A stretch of 64,000 nucleotides of DNA from positions 62,001 through 126,000 of the forward strand of contig NZ_BOOB01000042.1 in NCBI RefSeq assembly GCF_016863015.1. Direction: 5' to 3'. The translations under genes were made by a program, and so were the position numbers. The stretch is from Microbispora amethystogenes (GTDB taxonomy: Bacteria > Actinomycetota > Actinomycetes > Streptosporangiales > Streptosporangiaceae). The notes beneath the pieces were generated by a model. That model did not search any database. It was not told where the DNA came from and was given only the letters and a program-made list of their open reading frames with translations. Of the stretch, positions 16,704 through 24,587 are shown in pieces. Position 1 is the stretch's first letter; each line of letters opens with the position of its first letter.

Positions 16704-17665
16704 TGCCGAAAATCAATGTGTATCTGCCGGACGATCTGGCGGAGGCGGTCAAGGAGGCCTCACTCCCGGTCTCCGCGATCTGCCAGCGGGCGCTGGAGCA
16801 GGCCGTACGGCGGGTGACCGCCATCCGCGAGAGCATCCTCGGCGACCTGCAGATCGACGATCCCCGGCTGTCGCACTTCACGCCGCGGACCCGCGCGGTC
16901 TTCCGGCTCGCGCTGGAACGGGCCCGGGACGAGGGCGCCTCCGGCGTCGGCACCGAGCACCTGCTGGCGGCGATACTGGCCGAGGGCACCAACCTGGCGC
17001 TGCACGTCCTGCGGGCCATGGAGATCGAACCCGCGCTGGTCGAGCGTGACCTGGCGGCCCGCCGCCCCGCCGTACGGCAGGGGGCCGACCAGGCCGAGCG
17101 GTCCGGGGAGAGCGCGCCCGAGACGGGCGAGGAGCCCGCGCGGGAGGCTGGCGGCGAGCCGGCCGCCGGGCGGTTCGACACCCTGGCGGCGAACGCTCTG
17201 GAGCTGGCGGTCGCCGAGGCCCAGGCGCTCGGGCACAACTACATCGGGTGTGAGCACCTGCTGCTCGGCCTGGCCGCCGAGCCCGAGGGGATCGCCGGAG
17301 AGGTGCTGCGGGCGCGGGGGGCCGAGCCCCGCCTCACCCGCCGTACGGTCGTCGCGGCGCTCGCCGGCTACGTCCACCTGCGGGCACAGGGCCAGGAGGC
17401 CGCGGTTTCCGTGCAGGGCGGCGCGGGACACGGCGGTGCGGCACCACAGGGCGGGACCGGACAGGGCGGTGCGGCGCAGGGGGGTGTGGCGACGGGTGGC
17501 GCGGCGACGGGCGGCGCGGCGACGGGCGGCGCGGCGCAGATCCGGGAAGCCGTCCAGATGGTGGCGGCCATGGTCCGCCGGGAGATCGCGCCGCTCCTCG
17601 AACGCGTCGAGCGTCTGGAGCGGCACACCGGCGTCGCCGCACCGGCCGAGGACGAGGCGCCGTGA
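16703..17665 (+). CDS. Ribbon-helix-helix plus double Clp-N domain protein
   Basis: A 320-residue protein with an unusual domain order. Residues 1-40 look like an RHH/CopG DNA-binding domain (MPKINVYLPDDLAEAV then ICQRALEQAVRRV). Two Clp-N repeats follow: about 58-115 (FTPRTRAVFRLALERARDEG, GTEHLLAAILAEG) and about 158-222 (ALELAVAEAQALG, GCEHLLLGLAAEPEG). A Gly/Ala/Thr tandem repeat occupies about 238-278 and a C-terminal helical/coiled-coil segment ends the protein. No AAA+ ATPase is present. Clp-N domains bind adaptors or substrates in ClpA/B/C; here they may couple protein-quality signals to DNA binding (inference). The gene overlaps asparaginase by GTGA. Confidence 0.85.
   Translation: MPKINVYLPDDLAEAVKEASLPVSAICQRALEQAVRRVTAIRESILGDLQIDDPRLSHFTPRTRAVFRLALERARDEGASGVGTEHLLAAILAEGTNLALHVLRAMEIEPALVERDLAARRPAVRQGADQAERSGESAPETGEEPAREAGGEPAAGRFDTLAANALELAVAEAQALGHNYIGCEHLLLGLAAEPEGIAGEVLRARGAEPRLTRRTVVAALAGYVHLRAQGQEAAVSVQGGAGHGGAAPQGGTGQGGAAQGGVATGGAATGGAATGGAAQIREAVQMVAAMVRREIAPLLERVERLERHTGVAAPAEDEAP
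17489..17533 (+). repeat. 3 x 15-bp in-frame tandem repeat
   Basis: Units GCGACGGGYGGCGCG start at 17489, 17504 and 17519 and encode the ATGGA repeats of the RHH-Clp-N protein. The same 15-bp period is seen in mazG and in the DUF255 gene. Confidence 0.8.
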
Positions 17666-18813
17666 CCGCACGGGTGCTGCTGGTCGCCACGGGCGACGTC
17701 ATGGCGTACGCCCGGCGGACCTCGCGGCCGGGCCTGGCGACGGCGGACGACCTCCTGGCCGCAGTGTCCCGCGACCCCGGCACGGACCCCGGCGTCGGCA
17801 GCGGTGGGGACCTTGACGCGAATCACGGTGCGGACTTCGGCACGGACCTCGGTGCGGATCTTGCCGCGGATCTGGGCGGAGCCCTCGGTGCGGGCTTCTG
17901 CTCGGATCTCGGCGGGGATCTCGGCAGGGGTTCCCGCTGGGATCTTGGCGCGGATCTCGGCCTGGAGGTCGTGACCGAGGACGTACGGGCCGAGCCGAGC
18001 TGGGACACCTCTCCCGCCACGATGCTGGCGCTGGCCCGGCGGGTGCGTACGGCCCTGCTCGACGAGGGGTTCGACGGTGTGGTCGTCACCCACGGCCTGG
18101 ACACCGTCGAGGAGACGGCCTTCCTCACCGACCTCCTCGCGGGGCCGGCCGCGCACCGGGGCGGCATCGTGTTCACCGGGGCCGTACGGCCGCTCGACGC
18201 GTTGTCGAGTGACGGGCCGCGCAACCTCGCGTCGTCCCTGGTCGCGGCGGCCGGCCCCGCTCTGCGAGGAGCGGGCGCGGTGGTGTGCGCGGGCGACGAA
18301 CTGCACGCGGCCCGATGGGTGACCATGGTGGACGCGACGGCCGTGACGGCTCTTTCCTCCGCTCCCGCGCCGGTGCTCGGCCGGGTCGTGGACGGCGGGG
18401 CCGAGATGTGCGCGGCGCCGCCGCCCCGGCCCCCGGAGCCGGAGGGGGAGCCGGAGACGAACGTGGCATTGATCAAGACCTACCCCGAGATGGACCCCGT
18501 GCTCCTCACGGCCGTCGTGGACGCCGGGGCCAGGGGAGTCGTGCTGGAGGGCACCGGCGCCGGGAACGTCCCCGTCGGGCTGTTCGCGGCGATCAGCGAA
18601 CTGGCCGAGTGGGACATCCCGGTGGTGGTCGCCTCGCGGTGCCGCACCCGGGCGGTTCCCTTGGAGGCACTGCCGCCCGGCTACGGGCTCGCGGCGAAGG
18701 TCGGCGCGATCGGCGCCCGCGGGCTCGCTCCGGTCAAGGCGCGGTACGCCCTGATGGCGGCCCTCGGCGGAGGTGGGCGGCAGGCCGTACGGGACTGGTT
18801 CGCCCGGCTCTGA
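17662..18813 (+). CDS. Asparaginase/glutaminase-family protein with a repeat insertion
   Basis: A 383-residue member of the bacterial L-asparaginase fold, expected to hydrolyse asparagine to aspartate and ammonia. The N-terminal catalytic loop is VATGDVMAY: the Thr nucleophile (T10) is kept but the usual TGGTI context is changed. The second motif THGLDTVEET (143-152) retains the Thr-Asp pair. Residues 57-88 are eight four-residue repeats (consensus xDLG) encoded by a 12-bp tandem repeat, inserted between the N-terminal loop and the second motif. No signal peptide is visible, so it is cytosolic. GTG at 17662 overlaps the preceding stop. An intrinsic terminator follows. Activity on asparagine is not certain given the altered motif. 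Confidence 0.82.
   Translation: MTARVLLVATGDVMAYARRTSRPGLATADDLLAAVSRDPGTDPGVGSGGDLDANHGADFGTDLGADLAADLGGALGAGFCSDLGGDLGRGSRWDLGADLGLEVVTEDVRAEPSWDTSPATMLALARRVRTALLDEGFDGVVVTHGLDTVEETAFLTDLLAGPAAHRGGIVFTGAVRPLDALSSDGPRNLASSLVAAAGPALRGAGAVVCAGDELHAARWVTMVDATAVTALSSAPAPVLGRVVDGGAEMCAAPPPRPPEPEGEPETNVALIKTYPEMDPVLLTAVVDAGARGVVLEGTGAGNVPVGLFAAISELAEWDIPVVVASRCRTRAVPLEALPPGYGLAAKVGAIGARGLAPVKARYALMAALGGGGRQAVRDWFARL
17830..17925 (+). repeat. 8 x 12-bp degenerate in-frame repeat inside the asparaginase gene
   Basis: Eight 12-bp units with consensus near GCGGATCTCGGC encode ADFG, TDLG, ADLA, ADLG, GALG, AGFC, SDLG and GDLG. Further related codons continue to about 17965. Confidence 0.75.
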
Positions 18814-18816
18814 CTC

Positions 18817-18838
18817 CACCGGGAGTCCCGGCTTTTTT
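18817..18838 (+). terminator. Intrinsic terminator with T-run after the asparaginase gene
   Basis: CCGGG-AGT-CCCGG hairpin at 18819-18831 followed by C and six T. One of the few classical T-tailed terminators in the window. Confidence 0.8.
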
Positions 18839-18996
18839 CCTTACCCGGTGGCGGGAACCCGGCCGGAGGGCCGAACGTTGCCATTGTGGCGGGGTGGCGT
18901 TCCATGTGTGCTGAGCTCGAGGAACACCGCCCCCCGGGCATGTCCCCACTGGCCGCCCCAGCGGCTGATCGGCAAGTCGCGTCCTGGAGGAAGCGG

Positions 18997-19782
18997 ATGG
19001 AGAGCAAGAACCCCATATTCAGTCGGCGTGGAGCGGCTGGTCAGCAGACGTGGACCGGCCCGACGCCCAGCGCGCGTGAACTGAACGACATGTACGCCGC
19101 CCCCTCCTACGCTCCGCCGTCCGAGCGCGCCATGACGATGGATGACGTCGTCATGCGCGGCTTCATGACGCTCGGCACGCTCGTCGTCTCGGCCGCCCTG
19201 GCGTGGTACTTCAACGTCGGCTGGGGGCTCGCGGCCCCCGCGATGATCGTGGGCCTGATCCTCGGGCTCATCGTGTCGTTCAAGCAGAGCACGAACCCGG
19301 CGCTGATCCTCGGCTACTCCCTCTGCTACGGCATCGCCATCGGCGTGCTGAGCCACATGTACGAGACGGTGTACAACGGCATCGTCCTGCAGGCCGTGCT
19401 CGGCACGATGGTCGCCTTCGGCGGCACGCTCGCGGTGTACGCACTGAAGATCTTCCGGCCGACGCCGAAGTTCGCCAAGTTCGTGGTCGCCGCCGCGTTC
19501 GGGGCGATCGGCCTCATGCTGATCAACTGGATCGCGAGCATCTTCGTCAGCGGCGGCCTGGGCCTGCGCACCGACAGCCCGATCGGCTGGATCTTCAGCA
19601 TCGGCATGATCCTGCTGGGCTGCTTCTTCCTGCTGCTCGACTTCAGCGAGATCGAGCAGGGGGTGCGGGCCGGCGTGCCGGAGCGCTACTCCTGGCTGAT
19701 GGCGTTCGGCCTGACGCTGAGCCTCGTCTGGCTCTACCTGGAGATCCTCCGGTTCATCAGCTACTTCACGAACAACGACTAG
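18997..19782 (+). CDS. Bax inhibitor-1/YccA family membrane protein
   Basis: A 261-residue integral membrane protein with about seven hydrophobic helices after a 45-residue cytoplasmic N-terminus. The BI-1/YccA pattern is clear: MTMDDVVMRGFMTLG, a long helix pair with SLCYGIAIGVLS and the conserved HMYETVYNG loop, and a C-terminal SEIEQGVRAGVPERYSW segment. Bacterial homologues act in proton/calcium leak or modulate FtsH proteolysis; its role here is unknown. ATG at 18997 has TGGAGG 6 nt upstream. A T-tailed terminator lies 60 bp downstream. Confidence 0.93.
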   Translation: MESKNPIFSRRGAAGQQTWTGPTPSARELNDMYAAPSYAPPSERAMTMDDVVMRGFMTLGTLVVSAALAWYFNVGWGLAAPAMIVGLILGLIVSFKQSTNPALILGYSLCYGIAIGVLSHMYETVYNGIVLQAVLGTMVAFGGTLAVYALKIFRPTPKFAKFVVAAAFGAIGLMLINWIASIFVSGGLGLRTDSPIGWIFSIGMILLGCFFLLLDFSEIEQGVRAGVPERYSWLMAFGLTLSLVWLYLEILRFISYFTNND

Positions 19783-19842
19783 CGGGTGCCCGCCGGGCCT
19801 GCCGAAGGTCCACCGGGCGCCTCCCACTCACCGTGTGAGCAG

Positions 19843-19875
19843 GGCGCCGTTCCTCCCGGAGCGGCGCTCTTTTTG
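19843..19875 (+). terminator. Intrinsic terminator after the BI-1 gene
   Basis: An 8-bp stem with one G-T pair (19843-19850 with 19863-19870), a 12-nt loop and a run of five T. Confidence 0.75.
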
Positions 19876-20013
19876 GGTGCTATAGCAGGATTCGATGATC
19901 GGTTCTGTAAGATTGGATCAACATCCTGTAACAAAACGATGCCGTTGGGGGCTTGTCAAGCGCGGACCGGTGATGCACTGTGACACAAAGCAGCCTTTTC
20001 CGTGGAGGTGCCC

Positions 20014-20232
20014 ATGTCGTTGAACCACTCACCGGAGACCCAGACCAAGCTGATCGCCCGCGTCCCGTCCATAACCGGGCGTGAACTCCCCGAGTGGTTC
20101 GAAGCCATCGACAACGGTCCGTCGTTCCTGCGCTGTGAGGAGCGGGCCAACTGGCTCGCCGACGAGCACGGGCTGAGCCACGGCTACGCCGCCGCGATCG
20201 TCCGCGAGCACGAGCGGCGCCGTCGCTTCTAG
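20014..20232 (+). CDS. DUF4287 domain-containing small protein
   Basis: A 72-residue protein of unknown function. It matches the DUF4287 pattern: an N-terminal Ser/Pro segment, TGRELPEWFEAID, then CEERANWLADEHGLSHGYA and AIVREHERRRR. It is mostly helical and basic at the C-terminus. ATG at 20014 is supported by GGAGGTG a few bases upstream; an in-frame GTG at 20002 overlaps that site and is unlikely. It stands alone between two hairpins. Confidence 0.85.
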   Translation: MSLNHSPETQTKLIARVPSITGRELPEWFEAIDNGPSFLRCEERANWLADEHGLSHGYAAAIVREHERRRRF

Positions 20233-20252
20233 CGGCAGGCACGAGCAGGAAC

Positions 20253-20279
20253 GCGCCCGCACCGATCAGGTGCGGGCGC
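20253..20279 (+). terminator. Strong hairpin after the DUF4287 gene
   Basis: An 11-bp perfect stem (20253-20263 with 20269-20279) and a 5-nt loop. It ends 11 nt before the PPOX start codon, so it may also lie in that gene's promoter region. Confidence 0.65.
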
Positions 20280-20290
20280 ATCATTGTGTT

Positions 20291-20701
20291 ATGGATCTCG
20301 ACAAGGCGCGTGAGTTCGTCAGGAACAACCACCGAGCGGTCATGCTGACCTGGCATCCGGACGGACGCCCCCAGACCTCCCCGGTCACCGTCGGCTGCGA
20401 CGAGGACGGCCACATCGTGGTCAGCAGCCGTGAAACCGCCGTGAAGACTCGCAATCTCCGCAACAACCCGCAGGTCGTGCTGACCGTGACGACCGACGCG
20501 TTCTTCGGCGCGTGGGTCCAGATCGAGGGCAAGGCGGAGGTCGTCCCGCTGCCCGAGGCGATGGAGCCGCTGGTCCAGTACTACCGCGACATCAGCGGCG
20601 AGCACCCGGACTGGGACGACTACCGCGCGGCGATGGTCCGGGACAAGCGCGTGATCATCCGCATCGAGCCCACCCGCGCCGGCCCCGACCACCACGGCTG
20701 A
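20291..20701 (+). CDS. PPOX-class F420-dependent oxidoreductase-like protein
   Basis: A 136-residue split-barrel flavin/deazaflavin-binding protein of the pyridoxamine 5'-phosphate oxidase superfamily, of the short actinobacterial F420-binding type. Visible signatures are the opening ARE/FVRNNHRAVMLTWHPDGRPQTSPV strand-turn-strand, SSRETAVKTRNLRNNPQV (phosphate-binding Lys/Arg) and the C-terminal YRAAMVRDKRVIIRIEPTR. Such proteins reduce small substrates such as biliverdin or quinone-like compounds with F420H2; the substrate here is unknown. ATG at 20291 lacks a clear Shine-Dalgarno. Convergent with the thiolase across a shared hairpin. Confidence 0.85.
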   Translation: MDLDKAREFVRNNHRAVMLTWHPDGRPQTSPVTVGCDEDGHIVVSSRETAVKTRNLRNNPQVVLTVTTDAFFGAWVQIEGKAEVVPLPEAMEPLVQYYRDISGEHPDWDDYRAAMVRDKRVIIRIEPTRAGPDHHG

Positions 20702-20717
20702 CCGTCCGAGACAACCA

Positions 20718-20746
20718 CCCGCGCCGGGAGCCGGTCCCGGCGCGGG
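20718..20746. terminator. Bidirectional hairpin between convergent genes
   Basis: A 12-bp perfect stem (20718-20729 with 20735-20746) and 5-nt loop between the PPOX (+) and thiolase (-) stops. It can terminate both. Confidence 0.75.
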
Positions 20747-20753
20747 GGCTTGC

Positions 20754-21971
20754 TCAGGACAGCCGCTCCAGCACCATCGCCATGCCCTGGCCTCCTCCGA
20801 CGCACATGGTCTCCAGGCCGATCGACCTGTCGTGGAACCGCAGGCTGTTGACCAGCGTGGAGGTGATGCGGGCGCCGGTCATGCCGAACGGGTGGCCCAC
20901 CGCGATGGCCCCGCCGTTCACGTTGAGCCGGTCGACGTCGATGCCGAGCTCGCGGTAGGAGGGGATCACCTGGGCGGCGAACGCCTCGTTGATCTCGACC
21001 AGGTCGACGTCGTCGATCGACATGCCGGCCCGGGCGAGCGCCTGGCGCGACGCCTCGATCGGGCCGAGGCCCATGATCTCGGGAGACAGGCCCGTGACGC
21101 CGGTCGACACGATCCGGGCGAGCGGCGTGATGCCCAGCTGGGCCGCCTTGACGTCGCTCATGATGATCACCGCGGCGGCGCCGTCGTTCAGCGGGCAGCA
21201 GTTGCCGGCCGTCACCGTGCCGTCCGGCCGGAAGACCGGCTTGAGCTGCGCGACCGCCTCGTACGTCGTGCCGGCCCTGGGGCCGTCGTCCCTGCTCACC
21301 ACGGTGCCGTCGGGCAGCGTGACCGGGGTGATGTCGGTGTCCCAGAAGCCGTCGGCGATGGCCTTCTCCGCGAGGTTCTGCGAGCGCACGCCGAACTCGT
21401 CCTGCTCGCGCCGCGAGACGCCCTTCAGGGCGGCCACGTTCTCGGCGGTCTGTCCCATGGCGATGTAGACGTCGGGCAGCGCGCCGTCCTCACGCGGGTC
21501 GTGCCACACCGGGCCCCCGCCCTTCGCGGTCTCCTCCGTCCGGGCCTTGGCACCCTCGAACAGCGGGTTCTGCGCGTCGGGCAGGTCGGAGCTGCCGTTC
21601 CCGAAGCGGGAGACGGTCTCGACGCCCGCCGAGACGAACACGTCGCCCTCGCCCGCCCGGATGGCGTGGAAGGCCATCCGGGTCGTCTGGAGCGAGGAGG
21701 AGCAGTAGCGGGTCACGGTGGTGCCGGGCACGTTGTCCAGGCCGAGCAGCACCGACACGACCCTGCCCAGGTTGTGCCCCTGCTCGCCGCCCGGGAGGCC
21801 GCAGCCCAGCATGAGGTCGTCGATGTCGGCCGGGTCGAGCTGCGGCACCTTCGCCAGCGCGGCGCGGACCATCTGCACGGTCAGGTCGTCGGGACGGATG
21901 TCCTTGAGTGACCCCTTGAAGGCGCGGCCGATCGGCGACCGCGCGGTCGCCACGATGACTGCCTCGGGCAT
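20754..21971 (-). CDS. Acetyl-CoA acetyltransferase (thiolase)
   Basis: A 405-residue thiolase, catalysing thiolytic cleavage of 3-ketoacyl-CoA or condensation of acetyl-CoA; probably in fatty-acid degradation. The nucleophilic Cys90 lies in TRYCSSSLQTT; the His motif GGAIAVGHPFGMTGAR and the second catalytic Cys in CVGGGQGMAMVLE are at the C-terminus. The ATG at 21971 has AGGAG in front and gives the standard MPEAVIVATARSPIGRAFKG opening. No hydroxyacyl-CoA dehydrogenase gene adjoins it. Confidence 0.95.
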   Translation of the reverse strand: MPEAVIVATARSPIGRAFKGSLKDIRPDDLTVQMVRAALAKVPQLDPADIDDLMLGCGLPGGEQGHNLGRVVSVLLGLDNVPGTTVTRYCSSSLQTTRMAFHAIRAGEGDVFVSAGVETVSRFGNGSSDLPDAQNPLFEGAKARTEETAKGGGPVWHDPREDGALPDVYIAMGQTAENVAALKGVSRREQDEFGVRSQNLAEKAIADGFWDTDITPVTLPDGTVVSRDDGPRAGTTYEAVAQLKPVFRPDGTVTAGNCCPLNDGAAAVIIMSDVKAAQLGITPLARIVSTGVTGLSPEIMGLGPIEASRQALARAGMSIDDVDLVEINEAFAAQVIPSYRELGIDVDRLNVNGGAIAVGHPFGMTGARITSTLVNSLRFHDRSIGLETMCVGGGQGMAMVLERLS

Positions 21972-22062
21972 GTGACTCTCCTGCCTGAACTCGCGCCCCT
22001 CCACCTCGCGGGGCCTCCTTCCCGGAGGTTACCCTCCGGTACGCCGCCCGCCACGCCCTGCC

Positions 22063-23424
22063 TTACCCGTACATGCCGGGGGCGGTGGTGGTGTGGTCGT
22101 TGACGGCGTGCAGGCCGCCCTTCTCGTCGCGCCAGAGGCGCCAGCCGTTCTGGCTGCCGGTGAACCAGGAGGGCGGCGCGGCGGAGGAGCTCTTGCGCTT
22201 GCCCGTGGCGAGGTCGAACTCGCACAGGGCCGCGATCGAGTAGAACCCCGGGATCACGCCGCGCAGCGGCAGCGGCTTGGGGTCGGTGACGCAGAACGAC
22301 CACCCGCTCGCGCCGCTCACCGGGGTCGGCTCGCCGGTGCTGAGGTCGAAGACCGAGCCGGGGGCGTCGCGCTTGAGGAAGCCGAGCCGGTCCATGTCGC
22401 GGGGGAAGGCCAGCCACCAGCCCGACCCCGGCACCTGGGCGGGGGTGATCTGCCCCAGGACCCGCCCGCTCTCGGCGTCGAGCCGGGCGAACCCGCCGTA
22501 CTGGCCCTGCTCGTCCACCGGCCGGACGATCGGCGCGTACGCGGGGTTGCCGCTGGGGTAGACGCGGACGACGGACGGCCGCATCCAGTCGACGGCCCCG
22601 TCCGTGAGACGCGCCGAGAACAGGCCGAACGCCGAGGTCCGCTTGGTCTGGGGGTTGGTGTACGGCGCGACGTACCCGACGATCTTGTCGCCGGTCGCGC
22701 CGAAGGCCCAGCCTCCGCTCAGGTCGACGCCGGAGCCGAGGGCCTCCTCGATCGGCAACTGCCAGACGGCCTTGCCGTCCTTCAGCGTGCGCGCCTCCAG
22801 CACCGGATGCGAGGCCAGCCTGAGCAGCACGACCCTGGCCGGGTCGGACCACTCGACCTCGGCGATGCCGGGCAGGCGCCACATCACCGCGCCGTCGCGG
22901 GGGTTCAGCACCACGACGCGGGCGGTGGCGAGCTCGGTGTCCTCCGAGACGCAGACGTACGGCCCGCAGCGCTGCGGGCCGAAGGTGGACCGCATCGGCC
23001 GCGTCCACCTCTGCTGCCCGGTGCGCCCGTCCCTGGCGACGAGGGTGACGTTCTTCCCGCCGGCGGGGTCGAGCGCGACCACCACGGACTGGCCGACGCC
23101 GGTCTCGACGGTGGCGGGGGCCTGCACCCCCATCCCCGGCAGCCGTCCGGCCATCGTCGCCGGATGCGACCACAGGCGGCGGCCGGTGGTGAGGTCGAGG
23201 GCGACGGTCTCCAGCGTGCCGTCGGGCCGCATGGAGGTGGTGGCGGCGACGCCGCCTCCCGTGGTGGCCCGGCTGACCGCGTTCACCTGCGTGTTGTGCC
23301 AGGCCGGATCGTCCTTCGCGGCGTCGTCGCCGCCGGAGCAGCCGGTGAGGGCCGTCCCGGCCAGCAGAGCGCTCGCCGCGAGCGCCAGAGCGGGTCTCAG
23401 GTGGGTGGACTGGGGCCGGATCAT
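22063..23424 (-). CDS. Surface lipoprotein with PQQ-like beta-propeller
   Basis: A 453-residue predicted lipoprotein. The signal peptide has a lipobox LTGC with Cys29. The mature part shows repeated propeller-blade signatures (LDLTTGRRLWSHP, RDGRTGQQRWTRP, LNPRDGAVMWRLP, LKDGKAVWQLP, LDAESGRVLGQ, FDLATGKRK), typical of PQQ-like/BamB-like repeats; no cofactor residues can be assigned. It probably acts as an extracellular binding or scaffold protein. ATG at 23424 is the first codon that gives the signal peptide. The SGNH hydrolase gene is 47 bp upstream on the same strand. Confidence 0.82.
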   Translation of the reverse strand: MIRPQSTHLRPALALAASALLAGTALTGCSGGDDAAKDDPAWHNTQVNAVSRATTGGGVAATTSMRPDGTLETVALDLTTGRRLWSHPATMAGRLPGMGVQAPATVETGVGQSVVVALDPAGGKNVTLVARDGRTGQQRWTRPMRSTFGPQRCGPYVCVSEDTELATARVVVLNPRDGAVMWRLPGIAEVEWSDPARVVLLRLASHPVLEARTLKDGKAVWQLPIEEALGSGVDLSGGWAFGATGDKIVGYVAPYTNPQTKRTSAFGLFSARLTDGAVDWMRPSVVRVYPSGNPAYAPIVRPVDEQGQYGGFARLDAESGRVLGQITPAQVPGSGWWLAFPRDMDRLGFLKRDAPGSVFDLSTGEPTPVSGASGWSFCVTDPKPLPLRGVIPGFYSIAALCEFDLATGKRKSSSAAPPSWFTGSQNGWRLWRDEKGGLHAVNDHTTTAPGMYG

Positions 23425-23471
23425 TTCGCTCCTACAGGGGGTGACGGCCCGGCCGCAGGAGGTGACCGGCT

Positions 23472-24446
23472 CTAGGCGTTCGGAAGCGGCCCGGGTCTCC
23501 GGCGGAGCAGCGCCGCCCACCGTCCACGGGGGCCGACCGCCCGGCCGGCGACCCGGGTCGCGACGACCTCGGTGCCGGGCTCCTCCACGGCCATTGCGGC
23601 CAAGAGGTGTTGCGATCCTTCGACGCGTACGGGTTCCGGCTCGGGCCACAACCCCAACGCGGTGCATACAGACGGTAGCACTGCGTACGCGGCCTGTAGG
23701 TAACCTCGGGCAGATGGATGAAAACGATCAGGTCCGAACATCTCGGCCGGGTAGGCCTCGAACTCGGGTCCGAGCAGGTCGGCGAACGCGACGGTCCGGC
23801 CGCCCTCCTCGAGGACGGCGACCGTCTGGGCGGCGGCGAGCCGGCGCGACCAGCGCCGGGTGACCCAGCGCAGGGGCTGGGCGATCGGGCGCACGGTGCC
23901 GAGGTCGGGGCAGGTGCCCACGACCACCTCGGCTCCGGCCTCGCGCAGCCTCGCCACCGCCTCCCGCAGGTGCCGTACGGCCCGGGCCGTCGGGGTCGAC
24001 GTGGTCACGTCGTTGGCCCCCACGAAGACGATCGCGATCTCCGGGCGGGTCTCCAGCACGCGGTCCACCTGGGCGCCCAGGCCGGCGGAGGAGGCCCCCG
24101 ACCGCCCGGCGACGGTGAGGCGCACCGGGCGCTCGGCCACCTCGGCGAGGCCGTACGCGATCAGCACGCCGGGGGTGTCCTCGGGGCGGGTCATGCCGAG
24201 GCCGACGGAGGTCGAGTCGCCGAGCACGGCCATCCGGATCGGCTCCCCGGGGCAGGCGCCGTACAGGCCGTCGGAGGCGGGGCCGTCGAGGCCGTGCGGC
24301 TGTCCCACGATGCGGCGGGCGACGGCGGCCTCGAAGCGGAGCAGGCCGTAGGTGATCGCTCCCAGGGCGGTGATGCCGCCTCCGCCCAGGGCTGCGGCGG
24401 TCGCCACGCGCCGTGCGGCGCCCGTCGTGCCAGGTGTCGGTAGCAC
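23472..24446 (-). CDS. SGNH/GDSL-family hydrolase with N-terminal membrane segment
   Basis: A 324-residue esterase/lipase-like protein. Block I is VLGDSTSVG with Ser78, block III is FVGANDVT with Asn145, and the C-terminal Asp-His pair is in DRFHPSARGY. A Gly/Ala-rich hydrophobic segment (about 12-34) is a signal anchor, so the catalytic domain is probably extracytoplasmic. The substrate is unknown; such proteins deacylate lipids or cell-wall acetyl groups. GTG at 24446 is preceded by GAGGAGG. Divergent from the CBS gene, with two 20-bp direct repeats between them. Confidence 0.88.
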   Translation of the reverse strand: MLPTPGTTGAARRVATAAALGGGGITALGAITYGLLRFEAAVARRIVGQPHGLDGPASDGLYGACPGEPIRMAVLGDSTSVGLGMTRPEDTPGVLIAYGLAEVAERPVRLTVAGRSGASSAGLGAQVDRVLETRPEIAIVFVGANDVTTSTPTARAVRHLREAVARLREAGAEVVVGTCPDLGTVRPIAQPLRWVTRRWSRRLAAAQTVAVLEEGGRTVAFADLLGPEFEAYPAEMFGPDRFHPSARGYLQAAYAVLPSVCTALGLWPEPEPVRVEGSQHLLAAMAVEEPGTEVVATRVAGRAVGPRGRWAALLRRRPGPLPNA

Positions 24447-24460
24447 CGGCCCTCCTCACC

Positions 24461-24500
24461 CTCACGGTACGGTGTGGAACCTGACGGTACGGTTTGAAAG
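24461..24500. repeat. Two adjacent 20-bp direct repeats containing ACGGTACGGT
   Basis: 24461-24480 and 24481-24500 match at 16 of 20 positions and both contain ACGGTACGGT. They lie between the divergent SGNH and CBS genes, spaced by two helical turns as for a tandem-binding regulator. Confidence 0.6.
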
Positions 24501-24587
24501 TAGGAGACAAGCCGAGGTCCGGCCACCCCTACGGACCCCGGCGTGAAGACGGCCGACAGGCCTCGGGCGGACAAGGTGGTCCTCGCG

